From CAIVVT01 sp963757265 (GTDB lineage: Bacteria > Acidobacteriota > Terriglobia > Bryobacterales > Bryobacteraceae), in contig CAVWRA010000006.1 in NCBI GenBank assembly GCA_963757265.1, forward strand, positions 1,054,001 to 1,118,000: a stretch of 64,000 bases of DNA. Direction: 5' to 3'. The position numbers and the translations under genes are program-made. The notes under the pieces were generated by a model, which worked only from the letters and a program-made list of their open reading frames with translations, was not told the origin of the DNA and did no database searches. Positions 26,430-37,272 of this stretch are shown here, piece by piece (positions within the stretch are counted from its first letter, which is position 1; each line of letters begins with the position of its first letter).

Positions 26430-27221
26430 TCAGGGCTTGGATAGGTCCTCGAAGACGATTCTCGAGTCCACCGTAAACTGGCGCGTCTTGCCCGGCCGCG
26501 GTTTCAGCACCTGCAGGACCAGCTCCGCGCCCGCGGTGCGCACCGTCAGGTTCGAACTGCCGTCCCGTTCCACCGGCAGAAGTTCCAGCGCGTACGGGGG
26601 CAGGTGGATCGAGCGCATCGACCGGCACACCGGCTTCGCCTCCCCGCCCGCGCCCCTGCGCCCCGGCACTTCCACCTGGCTGCCGTTGGAGTAACACACG
26701 CCCACCGCCGCCGCCGTGGCGCCGGCATTCAGCACCAGGACGAACTTCCCTTGCAGCTCCTCGACGTCGCCTTCCAGCCACGGATTGCGGCTCGGAAAAG
26801 CGATTGCGCCGGGCACCGTCGTCAACTGGTTTTCCGCCGCGCACTCGCTGCTGCCGCTCACCGCGACCCCCGTGCCGGCGCCCGCGCCCGTCCCCCGTTC
26901 CGTGACCTTGATCCACGCCTCGGCTGACTCCTGTCCGTCCACCTGCAGCCGCAGGCTCATTTTCTGCCCCGCCGCCAGGTGCAGCGGAATCGTCGGCGCG
27001 CCTTCCAGCGCGACCAACGCCCCGCTGCCGTCATGCGCCTCCACTTCCACATCCACCGCCTGGTCGCGCACATTGTGCAGCGCCACGCTCGACCAGCAGC
27101 GCTCCCCATACGACAGCGGCAGCAGAATCGAGACAAACACCGTCCCCACCGCGCCCGGCGCCGTCCCGGCCTGCGATGCCGCCAGCAGCAATCCAACGAG
27201 GATCGTCGTCCCGCGTCGCAA
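26430..27221 (-). CDS. Secreted protein of unknown function
   Basis: 263 residues that I do not recognise. It begins with a signal peptide (MRRGTTILVGLLLAASQAGT) and has alternating hydrophobic strands rich in V, A and G with little helix, suggesting beta-sandwich structure. Four cysteines are in the mature part, so disulphides are possible. It lies 25 bases upstream of the nitroreductase on the same strand, so the two may be co-expressed. Function cannot be assigned. Confidence 0.6.
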   Translation of the reverse strand: MRRGTTILVGLLLAASQAGTAPGAVGTVFVSILLPLSYGERCWSSVALHNVRDQAVDVEVEAHDGSGALVALEGAPTIPLHLAAGQKMSLRLQVDGQESAEAWIKVTERGTGAGAGTGVAVSGSSECAAENQLTTVPGAIAFPSRNPWLEGDVEELQGKFVLVLNAGATAAAVGVCYSNGSQVEVPGRRGAGGEAKPVCRSMRSIHLPPYALELLPVERDGSSNLTVRTAGAELVLQVLKPRPGKTRQFTVDSRIVFEDLSKP

Positions 27222-27324
27222 TGCGCTTCATGCCTCATTCTTCTCTTCGGTGGGCAGGCCATTTTTTTCACGCTTTCCGGACCTTTTGTTCAATTCACCG
27301 CTCGCCCCCGCCGATGAGTTTGTC

Positions 27325-28440
27325 GTGATCTCGTTGAAGAAATACCTCGACGCCCCCGACACTCTGCCGGCCCCAGTCGTGGAATCCTACCGCGCCTTGC
27401 TGTCCACCATGGGAGAATGCGGGTCGCAGGCCTGCCCGCCCGTCGGCGCGGGCCTACAGGCCAGCCTGCTCGAGCTGCAGGCGCACCTGGCGGCCGCGAT
27501 GACGCCCACAGATTTCACGTCCTCCGGGACCGCGGCCGAAGGTGAGCTGCGGCAGTGGGGCGCGCGCACGGCCGACTACTACCGCCAAAAAGCCGCCGAA
27601 ATCAGGGAATTGATGATGGTCGTGGCGCGCACCGCCGAGTCCGTCGGCGAACGCGACTTGCGCTACACCAGCCAGTTCACGAGCCTGACCACGCGCCTGC
27701 GCGACATCGCCGATCTCGAAGATTTGACAAAAATCCGCAGTTCGATCCTGCAAAGCGCCACCGAGCTGAAAACCTGCGTCGATCAAATGACGCGGGACAA
27801 CCAGGAGTCCCTGACCCACCTGCGCGCCGAACTGACGGTTTACCGCGACCGCCTGGAAGAGTCCGAGCGCCTCGCCGCGATCGACCCCCTCACCGGCATC
27901 GCGAATCGGCGCAAAGTCGAGCAGGCCCTCGATGAGTTCGCCGCCCGCGGACGGCCGTTCTGCATAATGCTCTTCGATTTGAACGGCTTCAAGCAGGTCA
28001 ACGACAAGCTCGGCCACGCCGCCGGCGACGATCTGCTGCGCCAGTTCGCCACAGAGCTGCGCCTGGTGCTGCGCACCTCCGACCTGGCCGGCCGCTGGGG
28101 CGGAGATGAGTTCATCGCCTTGCTGGATTGCAGCCTGGCCGTGGCCGAGTCCCTGATCTCGCGGATTCGCGATTGGGTCTTTGGAGAGTACACGGTCCAC
28201 TCCGGCTCCGACGCCGCCCGGGTCAAGGTGAGCGCGGCGGTCGGCCTCGCCGCCTGGGCGCCGGGCGAGAAAATTGACGCGACGATCCAGCGCGCCGACA
28301 GTGCCATGTATCGTGAGAAGGCCGAACTTGACAAAGGCCAGCATTGCCGCATCGTCTCAGGCGGCCCGTCCGGCCGCCGGTCCGGCGATGCCCCGTCTCC
28401 GGGCGCCACGCGTGGCGGCACCGCTGCGCGCGAGCTGTGA
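27325..28440 (+). CDS. Diguanylate cyclase (GGDEF protein)
   Basis: About 371 residues. The N-terminal 180 or so are helical with coiled-coil character and no known sensor (ELRQWGARTADYYRQKAAEI onward); the C-terminal GGDEF domain starts at DPLTGIANRRKVEQAL and has the intact site RWGGDEF (G259-F263), with LGHAAGDDLLRQFA before it. It should make cyclic di-GMP in the cytoplasm. The upstream RxxD inhibitory site is not evident to me. The start is uncertain: GTG 27325 is the most plausible, but there is no good ribosome site. It may tie motility to attachment in this organism. Confidence 0.82.
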   Translation: MISLKKYLDAPDTLPAPVVESYRALLSTMGECGSQACPPVGAGLQASLLELQAHLAAAMTPTDFTSSGTAAEGELRQWGARTADYYRQKAAEIRELMMVVARTAESVGERDLRYTSQFTSLTTRLRDIADLEDLTKIRSSILQSATELKTCVDQMTRDNQESLTHLRAELTVYRDRLEESERLAAIDPLTGIANRRKVEQALDEFAARGRPFCIMLFDLNGFKQVNDKLGHAAGDDLLRQFATELRLVLRTSDLAGRWGGDEFIALLDCSLAVAESLISRIRDWVFGEYTVHSGSDAARVKVSAAVGLAAWAPGEKIDATIQRADSAMYREKAELDKGQHCRIVSGGPSGRRSGDAPSPGATRGGTAAREL

Positions 28441-28503
28441 TGCGAGCCGGCCCCCGCGTGCCGCCGCCGCGATCCTGTCGGGGCTGCGCGCCGCGGCCCG
28501 GCC

Positions 28504-31500
28504 TCAGAGGTTGGTCGGAAGATGCAGCCCGCCCGCAGCCGCCGGCGCCGCGCTGCCGCCCAGCGCCCGCTGCAGCCGTTCCATGTACAGGTAGATCACC
28601 GGCGTGATGTACAGCGTCAGAAACTGCGAAACCACCAGGCCCCCGACCACCGCGAGACCCAGCGGCTGGCGCGCATCGCCGCCCTCACCGTAGCCCAGCG
28701 CGATCGGCAGCGTACCGAACAGTGCCGCCACGGTGGTCATCATGATCGGCCGGAACCTCAGACGGCAGCCCTGCGAGATGGCGTGCAGCGGATCCCGGCC
28801 CTCCAGCCGCTGCGCCTCCAGCGCGAAGTCGATCATCATGATCGCGTTCTTCTTCACTACACCGAACAGCATGATGATGCCCACGAAGGCGTACAGGTCC
28901 AGTTGCTTGTGGAACACGAGCAGCGTCAGCAGCGCGCCGAACACCGCCGCCGGCAGCCCCGACAGAATCGTGATCGGGTGGATGAAACTCTCATACAGAA
29001 TGCCCAGGACGATGTAGATCACAAGGACGGCCACGATCAGCAGGATCGACAGCCCCTGGAACGACTGCTGGAACTCTTTCACCGTCCCCTGGAACGAAGT
29101 CGAAATCGTGGGCGGCATGCGCAACTCCGTAATCGCCTCCTGCACCCGCTGCGCCGCCTCGCCCAGGCTCGATCCCGCGCTCAGGTTGAAGGAAATCGTC
29201 ACCGCCGGCAACTGGCCGAAGTGATTCACCGTCAGCGGCCCGGCCGTGCGCCGAGTGTTCACCACCGCGTTCAGCGGCACCAGCTTCCCGCTCGCCGAAC
29301 GCACGTACAGCTTCGCCAGCGCGTCCGGATCGCGCTGGTAGCGCGGCTCCACCTCCGCGATCACCACGTACTCGTTGGCCGGGCTGTAGATCGTTGAACA
29401 CCTGCCGCTGCCCGTAGAACGTGTACAGCGCGTTCTGGATCTGGTCCGCCGTCACGCCCACCGCCATGGCCCGGTCGCGGTCGATATCGACGTACAGTTG
29501 CGGGCTCGCGATCTGCATGTCGGAATTCAGGTCCTGGAAGCTCGGCAGGGCCCGCATCTTCGCCATCAGCAGCGGCGCCCAGGCGTAGATCTCCTTCAGA
29601 TTCGCGCTCTGCACCGTCAGTTGATAGACGCTCGTGCTATACGTCCCGCTGACCGTGATCGGCGGCGGGTTCTGCATGAACGCCATGATCCCCGGCACGC
29701 TGAACATCAGCGGCCGCGTCTGGTCGATGAACTGGTCCACCGAGACGTTGCGCTCCGAACGCGGCTTGAGATTGGCGAAGAAGAACGCCTGGTTTCCGCC
29801 CATTACGAAGGCCCCGATGTCCTGCACCGCCGGCTGCTGCCGCAGAATGTTCACGATCGCCATGTGGTGCGCCATCATCGACTCGAAGCTGATGTCCTGT
29901 CCCGCCTGCGTCGCTCCGAACACGAAGCCCGAATCCTGGCTCGGAATGAATCCCGTGGGCATCGTGAAGAACAGGTACACCGAGCCCGCCAGCATCAGGA
30001 TCGCCAGCATCAGCGTCGCGAACTGGTGATTCAGCGAGATCTTCAGTGTGACGTCGTAGGCCCGCGCCATCGCGTTGTGGAACCCCTCCAGCGCCCGGTA
30101 GAACAGCGTGTGCCTGGCGCCCTCGTCGTGCTTCAGGAACCGGCTCCCCATCATCGGCGTCAGCGTCAGCGAGACGAACCCCGAGATCAGGATCGCCACG
30201 ACGATTGTCACCGAGAACTCGTGCAGCAGCCGCCCCACGATGCCTTGCATGAACAGCACCGGGATGAACACCGCCACCAGCGACAGCGTCATCGACACAA
30301 TCGTGAATCCGATTTCGCGCGACGCCAGCAATGCCGCCTCCATCCGCGGGTGCCCCATCTCCATGTAGCGCACGATGTTTTCGAGCATCACGATGGCATC
30401 GTCCACCACGAACCCCACCGACAGCGTGAGCGCCATCAGCGACAGGTAATTCAGGCTGTAGCCCAGCAGGTACATCGCCGCGAAGGTGCCGATAATCGAA
30501 AACGGCACCGCCACGCCAGGTATCATCGTGGCGGTCAGATTCCGCAGGAACAGAAAGATCACCATCACCACCAGGCACACCGTCAGCACCAGCATGAATT
30601 GCACGTCCTCGATCGAGTGCCGGATGCTGATCGAGGCGTCGTAGGCGATCTTCAGGTTGACCGCCGGCGGAATCTCCTTGCGGAACGTCGGCAGCACCTT
30701 GAGGATGTTTCCCACCACCTCCACCGTGTTCGTGCCCGGCTGCCGCTGGATCGCCAGAACGACGCCCCGCTCGCCGTTGAACCAGCCCAGCACCTTGTTG
30801 TCCTGCACGCTGTCGATCACACGCCCCAGCTGCTCCAGCCGCACCGGCGATCCGTTGCGATAAGCCACGATGACCGACCGGTAGGCGGCCGCATTTTCGA
30901 GCTGCCCGTTGGATTCCAGCGTGAAGGCCTGTTTGGCCCCGTCCAGCCGCCCCACCGGCAGGTTGACGTTGTTGCCCTGAATCGCCTGCTGCACCTCGTC
31001 CACGCCGATGCCCCGCGTCGCCAGCAGGTCGGGGTCCAGTTGCACCCGCACCGCGTACTTCTGCGGCCCGTACACGATCACTCGCGCCACGCCGCCCACC
31101 ATCGAGATGCGCTGCCCCAGCAGCGTCTCGGCATACTCGTCCACCGTGTACATCGGCAGCGTCAACGAGCTCAGCGTCAGGAACAGTACGGGCTCCTCGG
31201 CCGGATTCACTTTCTGGTACGACGGCGGCCGCGGCATCGACGTCGGCAGGTTCCCGCCGGCCCTCGAAATCGCCGCCTGGATGTCCTGAGCCGCCGCGTC
31301 GATACTGCGGTCCAGCGTAAACTGCACCGTCACCGTCGTGCTGCTCTGTTCGCTCGACGAGCTCATCTGCTGGATCCCCGCCAGCGTCGAAAACTCCCGC
31401 TCCAGCGGCGTCGCCACCGAGCTCGCCATCGTCTCCGGACTGGCGCCCGGCAGCGCCGCGGTCACCTGAATGGTCGGATAATCGACGCTCGGCAGCGCCG

Positions 31501-31603
31501 CCACCGGCAGCGCCCGGTACGCCACCAGCCCGAACAGCAGGATGGCGAACACCACGAGCGTGGTCATGATTGGACGCTCGATAAAGATCCGCGACAGGTT
31601 CAT
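28504..31603 (-). CDS. RND efflux pump, inner membrane subunit (one-base frameshift)
   Basis: An AcrB/MexB-type (HAE-1) transporter of about 1032 residues once one extra base is removed. It starts MNLSRIFIERPIMTTLVVFA and carries the proton-relay pair in GFVVDDAIVMLENI, with large periplasmic loops and a second half of matching layout. The break is at 29393-29399 (GTTGAAC on the plus strand). Before it the protein reads YTFYGQRQV; after removing one base it continues STIYSPANEYVVIAEVEPRY, as in relatives. It pumps drugs or lipids out with its adaptor, whose stop overlaps this start by 4 bases. No outer membrane TolC gene is nearby. Confidence 0.9.
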
Positions 31604-32847
31604 GACTTGCCCGCTCCCGGCTTGGCCTGCATGGCGCCAGCCGGCATCCCGCCCGGCGGCAACGCGAAGATGTGCATCCCAGGCGCCAGCAGCAACTGCC
31701 CGTCGGTTACCACCGTCTCGCCGGCTTTCAGGCCGCTCTCGATCACGATCTTGCTGCCCGCCATCGCCCCCGGCGTGACCTCGCGCGCCTCCACCGACTG
31801 GTCGGCCTTCACCACGTACACGAACGGCCCCTTCTGCCCCGCCTGCACGGCCTCCGATGGCACCACGACCGCGTCCATCCGCGGGTTGAGCGTCAGCGTC
31901 ACCTTCACAAACTGGCCCGGCCACAGCGTCCGCCCGGCGTTCGCGAATGTCGCTTTCAGCCGGATCATGCCCGTCGTCGTGTCCACCGTGTTGTCGATCA
32001 CACTGAGCGCGCCCGTCGCCTGCCGGCCCGGATCGTCCTTCGCCGCCGCCTGCACGGCCAGCTGGCGGCCCTCGCTCAGCCGCCGGATCGCCGCCAGTTG
32101 CTGTTCCGGCACGCTGAAGCTCACAAAGATCGGCTCGATCCGGTTGATCACCACCAGCGTCGTGTCGCCGTTGCTCTTGACGTAATTGCCCGCCTGCACC
32201 AGCACGTTGCCCGTGCGCCCCCCGATCGGCGAGCGGATCTCGCAGAAACTCAGGTCGAGTTTGGCCTTTTCCACGGCCGCGACGTCCGCCGCCAGGCCGG
32301 CGCGCGCGCTCTCGATCGCCGCCCGGTCGGCGCGCTCCGATTCCCTGTAAACATCGGCCGCCGTGCGGCTCGTGTCGTACGTCAACCGCGCCACGATCCC
32401 CGCCTTGACCAGCTCCTCGTTGCGGTGCGCATCGGTTTCGGCGTTGCGCAACTGCGCCTCGTCGCGACCCACATTCGCCTCCGCCTGCTTGAGCAGCGCC
32501 TGATCCCGCGCCACCGCCGCCTGCGCCTGGTTCAGCGAATCGGCGTAGGGGCGCGGATCGATCTGGAACAACACGTCGCCCGGCTTGACGTCCTGTCCTT
32601 CCTTGAACAGCACCTTCGCCAGTTCGCCGGCTACCTGCGCCTTCACCTGCACGTTCGAATACGGCTCGACGTTGCCGATCGCCTGCAGCACCAGCGGCAC
32701 GGTCTGCAGCTCCGCCTTCGCCACTGTCGCCGGCATCGCCGGCGGACCCATGGGTCCGGCCACGGACTTCTGTTTGGAGCAGCCCCCGGGCACGATGGCG
32801 GCCAATGCGGCTGCAACTACTGCGATCGCTGTGTTTCTGTGCAACAC
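31600..32847 (-). CDS. RND efflux periplasmic adaptor (membrane fusion lipoprotein)
   Basis: 415 residues. A lipoprotein signal ends at C23 (AAIVPGGCSK). Then follow the lipoyl half-motif VEPYSNVQVKAQVAGELAKV, a coiled-coil hairpin rich in A, E and R (QAQAAVARDQALLKQAEANV), the second lipoyl half CEIRSPIGGRTGNVLVQAGN, and a beta-barrel region ending GETVVTDGQLLLAPG. It joins the inner membrane pump to an outer membrane channel. It is the first gene of the two-gene operon and diverges from kpsF with a 274-base gap. Confidence 0.92.
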   Translation of the reverse strand: MLHRNTAIAVVAAALAAIVPGGCSKQKSVAGPMGPPAMPATVAKAELQTVPLVLQAIGNVEPYSNVQVKAQVAGELAKVLFKEGQDVKPGDVLFQIDPRPYADSLNQAQAAVARDQALLKQAEANVGRDEAQLRNAETDAHRNEELVKAGIVARLTYDTSRTAADVYRESERADRAAIESARAGLAADVAAVEKAKLDLSFCEIRSPIGGRTGNVLVQAGNYVKSNGDTTLVVINRIEPIFVSFSVPEQQLAAIRRLSEGRQLAVQAAAKDDPGRQATGALSVIDNTVDTTTGMIRLKATFANAGRTLWPGQFVKVTLTLNPRMDAVVVPSEAVQAGQKGPFVYVVKADQSVEAREVTPGAMAGSKIVIESGLKAGETVVTDGQLLLAPGMHIFALPPGGMPAGAMQAKPGAGKS

Positions 32848-33121
32848 GAATTTCCCCCTCCCGGCGTGAGTCCGCAGGGTTCGGCCGGAGACCGGGCCGG
32901 CATGCTTCGAACAATCTCCCGGTTACCGTTATGCTAGCGGCCCCTGCCGCAGCCCGCAAGACGTCCATTGCGCGCCTCCGGCCGCCGGGTTCGGCTCCAG
33001 CCTCGCTCCCGCAGTCGTGCCCGCCGGCTGAAATCACCGCGCGCCTGTTTTGGGGGATACGATGCCGCGCCCGGCTCGATTCCCCACCTCGACGTGATTC
33101 GTGTTGGGATAGTGTCTGGTC

Positions 33122-34105
33122 ATGGAATCGTCATTACTCCAGTCGGCGCGCCAGGTCCTCCTGGCCGAGGCTGGTGCGCTCGAGCAGGCCGCCGCCCGCC
33201 TCGACGCCGGCTTCGACCGCGCCGTCGATCTGCTCGCCGGCCACGCCGGCAAGGTGCTTGTTACCGGCATTGGCAAATCGGGCATCATCGCCCAAAAGAT
33301 CGCCGCGACTTTTTGCAGCGTCGGCCAGCCAGCCGTTTTTTTGCACCCGGTCGAAGCCCTGCATGGCGACCTTGGCCTGTACACTCCGGGCGACCCCACC
33401 ATCGTCGTCTCGCGCAGCGGCAACACCGAGGAATTGCTGCGCCTGGTCACGCAGCTCAAGGCCGTCGCCTCGCCCGTCATCGGCATTCTCGGCGCGCCAC
33501 AATCCTCGCTTGGAGTTTTGATGGACGTGGTGCTGGACGCCTCGGTCCGCGCCGAGGCCGATCCGCACAACCTCGCCCCAACCGCCAGTTCGAGCGTCGC
33601 CATGGGCCTGGGCGACGCCCTGGCCATCGGCCTGATCGAGCGCCGCGGCTTCACGCCCGCCGATTTCGCGCGCTTCCACCCGGCCGGCCAGTTGGGCCGC
33701 AACATGCTGCTGCGCGTCTCCGAAGTGATGCACCCGCTCTCCCAGGTCGCCACCGCCGCCGCCGCCGACCCGCTGCGCCAGGTCGTCATCGAGATGACGA
33801 CCCGGCCGCTGGGCGCGGCCTGCGTCCTGGACGACGAAGGGCGTCTGGCCGGCCTCATTACTGACGGCGATGTGCGCCGCGCTCTGCGCACTCACGACGA
33901 CATCCGGGGCGTGCTGGCCGGCGACGTCATGACCGTCCACCCAGCCTCCATCACGCCCGGATCGAGCGTCCACGAATCGCTGCGCCGGATGGAGGATCGC
34001 AGCTCGCAGATTTCCGTCCTTCCGGTGGTCGAGGAATCGGGCCTGTGCGTCGGCCTGCTGCGGCTCCACGACCTGTATCAGCACCAGGCGCCTGCTGCGC
34101 CCTGA
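33122..34105 (+). CDS. kdsD: Arabinose-5-phosphate isomerase, KdsD/KpsF type
   Basis: 327 residues: an SIS domain (VLVTGIGKSGIIAQKIAATF, HPVEALHGDLG, VVSRSGNTEELLRL) followed by two CBS domains (EVMHPLSQVATAAAADPLRQ and DVMTVHPASITPGSSVHESL). It interconverts ribulose-5-phosphate and arabinose-5-phosphate, the first step to Kdo for lipopolysaccharide or capsule. The HGD motif includes the His typical of these isomerases. It stands alone here, so kdsA/B/C must be elsewhere. Confidence 0.92.
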   Translation: MESSLLQSARQVLLAEAGALEQAAARLDAGFDRAVDLLAGHAGKVLVTGIGKSGIIAQKIAATFCSVGQPAVFLHPVEALHGDLGLYTPGDPTIVVSRSGNTEELLRLVTQLKAVASPVIGILGAPQSSLGVLMDVVLDASVRAEADPHNLAPTASSSVAMGLGDALAIGLIERRGFTPADFARFHPAGQLGRNMLLRVSEVMHPLSQVATAAAADPLRQVVIEMTTRPLGAACVLDDEGRLAGLITDGDVRRALRTHDDIRGVLAGDVMTVHPASITPGSSVHESLRRMEDRSSQISVLPVVEESGLCVGLLRLHDLYQHQAPAAP

Positions 34106-34207
34106 GGGATTCCTCTGTGATGTGGCGCGCTGCCGGCCGCCGGGAACCAGCGTGGCCGGGCTTCAAAATCGCGCCGTTTTCGCGCTGCGACCACGGCGAA
34201 ATCCTGT

Positions 34208-34235
34208 TTGACGCACGGAGCTTTCACGCTAGAAT
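34208..34235 (+). promoter_or_regulatory. Sigma-70-like promoter for the DHFR-like gene
   Basis: TTGACG (34208-34213), 16 bases, TAGAAT (34230-34235). Both hexamers match the consensus at 5 of 6. It lies about 100 bases upstream of the gene at 34336. Confidence 0.45.
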
Positions 34236-34335
34236 CACGGTAAATCGGCGGTGTGGTGCACGGGTCGTGAGCCGGAACGGGCGCGCGGGACGGGATGCAA
34301 CCGGCAAGTTCCCTTAGCCCTCGAAGGAGGCTCCT

Positions 34336-34893
34336 ATGAATAAACTGATCGTTTCCAACCTCGTGACGTTGGACGGATTTGTCTCCGGTCCCGACGGAGA
34401 GCTGGACTGGTTCTGCGCCGACGCGGAGTTTCTGTGCGAAGCGACCGCCCTGTGCCAGTCGATCGGCGCCATCGTCTTCGGCCGCCGCACTTACGAGATG
34501 ATGGCTGCGTACTGGCCGCGGGAAGAAGCGATCAAGGGCGATCCGGTGATTGCGGAACGGATGAACAACCTGCCCAAGTTCGTGGTCTCCACAACGCTGT
34601 CCCAACTGCTCTGGAACAACTCGCGGCTGGTCCGGGACCGCGTCGCTGAGAACGTCCAGGAGATTCAGCGAACGGCAAGCGGGGATGTGGCCATCTTCGG
34701 CAGCGGCCAACTGGTCTCGAGCCTGCTGAGGCGTGGGTTGATCGATGAATTGCGCCTGTTCCTCCATCCCGTCATCCTGGGGCGCGGACGGCCTGAGTAT
34801 TCAGGCCTGACCGGCCGGCTCGACTTCAACCTCGTCCGCACCCGCCCATTCAAATCCGGCGTCGTCATGCTGTCCTACGAGCCACGTAAATGA
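34336..34893 (+). CDS. Dihydrofolate-reductase-like protein (RibD C-terminal family)
   Basis: 185 residues of the YwjB/YyaP type RibD_C family. It has the start KLIVSNLVTLDGFVSGPDGE, IVFGRRTYEMMAAYWP, KFVVSTTL and DVAIFGSGQLVSSLLRRGL, and LHPVILGRGRPEYSG. These are NADPH-binding reductases with the DHFR fold whose substrate is usually unknown. A perfect AAGGAGG lies 7 bases before the ATG. It is a single gene with its own promoter. Confidence 0.85.
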   Translation: MNKLIVSNLVTLDGFVSGPDGELDWFCADAEFLCEATALCQSIGAIVFGRRTYEMMAAYWPREEAIKGDPVIAERMNNLPKFVVSTTLSQLLWNNSRLVRDRVAENVQEIQRTASGDVAIFGSGQLVSSLLRRGLIDELRLFLHPVILGRGRPEYSGLTGRLDFNLVRTRPFKSGVVMLSYEPRK

Positions 34894-34959
34894 ATGGTGA
34901 AATCATAGTGAAATCGCGCCACAGCCGGTCACGGCAGCATATAATGGCCGCGATCCGCC

Positions 34960-35667
34960 ATGCGCCTTACCATGATCGGGCACAGCACGGTGCTCATCGA
35001 AGCAGCCGGCTGCCGCATCCTCACGGATCCCTATTTCGGCCGTTCCGGTAATCTTGCCTACGCCCGGATTCGGCCTCCGGCAATGAGCGCGGAGGATCTG
35101 CGCGCGGTCGATCTGGTGCTCGTCTCGCACAACCACTGGGACCACGTCAGTCGCCATTTCCTGCGCCTGCTCGACCGCCAGGTGCCCGTCGTTGCGCCAG
35201 CGGTCAGCGCCTGGATCACGCGGCTGAAAGGCGCGAAGAATGTCGTCGGCCTGCGCCCCTGGGAAGAACGCCAATTCGGAGTGGTGAAGGTCACCGCGGT
35301 GCCGGCGCATCACATCGCGCGCACCATCGGGTTCCTGATCGAGGCCGAGTCGAAGCGCGTCTACTTCGCCGGCGACACCTACTACGGCCAATTCATGGAG
35401 CGGATCGGCGCCCAGGCGCGGCCCGACGTCGCGCTGATCCCGGTCACATCCTATCGCATTCCCATGACCATGGGCGAAAAGGGCGCGCTGCGCGCCGTGC
35501 GCGCGCTGCACCCGGCCACGGTCGTCCCGATCCACCTCGGCCTCGCTCCGCGTTCGCCGCTGCTGCGCACCGCCGAGACTCCGGAGCGCTTCCGCGACCT
35601 CGTGCGCGCCGCCGGCCTGCCGACGGATGTCGTCATTCTGCGCAATGGCGAAAGCAGGGAGTTTTAG
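34960..35667 (+). CDS. MBL-fold metal hydrolase (UlaG/NAPE-PLD-like)
   Basis: 235 residues. The metal site motif is SHNHWDHVSRHFLRLL, with H in PAHHIARTIGF, the Asp in YFAGDTYYG and a late His in VVPIHLGLAP. This is the UlaG/NAPE-PLD-like branch, often acting on lactones, phosphodiesters or lipids. TATAAT at 34940-34945 may be a -10 box, but no good -35 is seen. Substrate unknown. Confidence 0.82.
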   Translation: MRLTMIGHSTVLIEAAGCRILTDPYFGRSGNLAYARIRPPAMSAEDLRAVDLVLVSHNHWDHVSRHFLRLLDRQVPVVAPAVSAWITRLKGAKNVVGLRPWEERQFGVVKVTAVPAHHIARTIGFLIEAESKRVYFAGDTYYGQFMERIGAQARPDVALIPVTSYRIPMTMGEKGALRAVRALHPATVVPIHLGLAPRSPLLRTAETPERFRDLVRAAGLPTDVVILRNGESREF

Positions 35668-35805
35668 ATCCCTACGGGCGCCCTTCCGCTTTCGGTGCAC
35701 CCTGGAGATCCTTCCGGCCTGAGCCCCTCCAAAGCCCCGCCGCCAGCGCGCCGCGGGGCGCGGACGTGCGTGTTCTCCGGCGGTCGCGTGTTAAGCTTTG
35801 GTTTC

Positions 35806-37195
35806 ATGCCGGCCGATGAGAAAAACCCGGCCGCCGGCGACACCGGGCACCCCTGGAGCCCCTCCTCCTGGAAGAACTTCCCGGCCCTCCAGCAACCCGA
35901 ATACCCCGACCCCGAGGCCTTGGAGCAGGCTCTGGCGGAGCTCGCCGAACTGGCGCCGCTGGTGACGAGCTGGGAGATCCTGGCGCTGCGCGAGCAGCTC
36001 GCCGACGCGGCCCTGGGACGGCGCTTCGTGCTGCAGGGCGGCGACTGCGCCGAGCGCATCACGGAGTGCTCCTCGCAGCGCATCACCAACCGCCTCAAGA
36101 TCATCCTTCAGATGAGCCTGGCGCTGGTGCAGGGCGCGCAGTGCCCCGTCATCCGCATCGGCCGCTTCGCCGGACAATACGCCAAGCCGCGCTCGTCGGA
36201 CTTCGAGGTGCGCAGCGGCGTGCGGCTGCCCAGTTACCGCGGCGACTTGATCAACCGTCCCGAGTTCACGCCCCAGGCGCGCGCCGCCGATCCGCAGTTG
36301 CTCATCGCCGGTTACGAGCGCGCCGCCATCACGCTCAACTACATCCGCGCGCTGATCAAGGGCGGCTTCGCCGACCTCCACCACCCCGAATACTGGGACC
36401 TCGATTGGACCCAGCTCTCGCCCATGGCGGCCGAATACCACCGCCGCGTCGGCAGCATCAAGGACTCGCTCAATTTCATGGAGCACATCCTGGGCATCCG
36501 TGCCGGCGAGACAGACCGCATCGACTTCTACACCAGTCACGAAGCGCTCCATCTGGGCTACGAACAGGCGCAGACGCGCCGCGTCCCGCGCCGCACCGGC
36601 TGGTTCAACCTGTTCGACGCATTTCCCCTGGATCGGCATCCGCACCTCCTCGCCCGGCGGCGCCCACGTCGAATATATGCGCGGCATTGAAAACCCGGTC
36701 GCCGTCAAAGTCGGCATGGCGACGAACCTCGACGATCTGCGGCGCCTGTGCGACATCCTGAATCCCCACAACCAGCCCGGCCGCCTCACGCTGATCCATC
36801 GCTTCGGCGTGGAGACCGTCGCCGGCGGGCTGCCGAAGATGCTGGAGACGGTGCGCCGCGAGGGCAAGATCGTGCTGTGGGTTTGCGATCCCATGCATGG
36901 CAACACGCGCACCACCGCCGCGGGGTATAAGACGCGCTCCTTCGACGACATCGAATCGGAGTTGGGCCAGGCCTTCGACATCCACCAGGCGTGCGGCAGC
37001 CGGCTGGGCGGCGTGCACATCGAGCTGACCGGCGAAAACGTCACCGAGTGCACTGGCGGCGCGCGCGGATTGAGCGAAGCGGATTTGAGCCAGGCTTACG
37101 AGACCGAGCTCGATCCGCGGCTGAACTACGAGCAGTCGCTCGAGATCGCGATGCTGGTGGCCGCCAAGCTCGCCTCGCTGCGCGAGGCAGGCTGA
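35806..37195 (+). CDS. aroF: Class II DAHP synthase (one-base frameshift)
   Basis: A plant/AroA-II type 3-deoxy-D-arabino-heptulosonate-7-phosphate synthase of about 462 residues once one base is removed. Visible marks: SWKNFPALQQPEYPD, LQGGDCAERITECSSQRI, RIGRFAGQYAKPRSSDFE, YTSHEALHLGYEQ, HVEYMRGIENPVAVKVG, LIHRFG, CDPMHGNTRTT and GVHIELTGENVTECTGG. The break is at GTTCGAC 36612-36618: as given the frame reads NLFDAFPLD, while removing one base gives NLSTHFPWIGIRTSSPGGAH, the family sequence. It joins PEP and erythrose-4-phosphate, opening the shikimate pathway that feeds mqnA just downstream. Confidence 0.92.
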
Positions 37196-37272
37196 GCCCG
37201 CTGCCGGTGTGAGCTGTGCTGGTGTCACGTCTGCCCGGCGCGTTGCATCCTGGGAAGTGACAGACTGAAGCT

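Noticed and set aside
29498..32185. Very long open frame antisense to the RND pump and adaptor genes
   Set aside because: It is rich in Arg, His and Gln, has no domain, and lies exactly opposite two well conserved genes. It is a shadow of high third-position GC.
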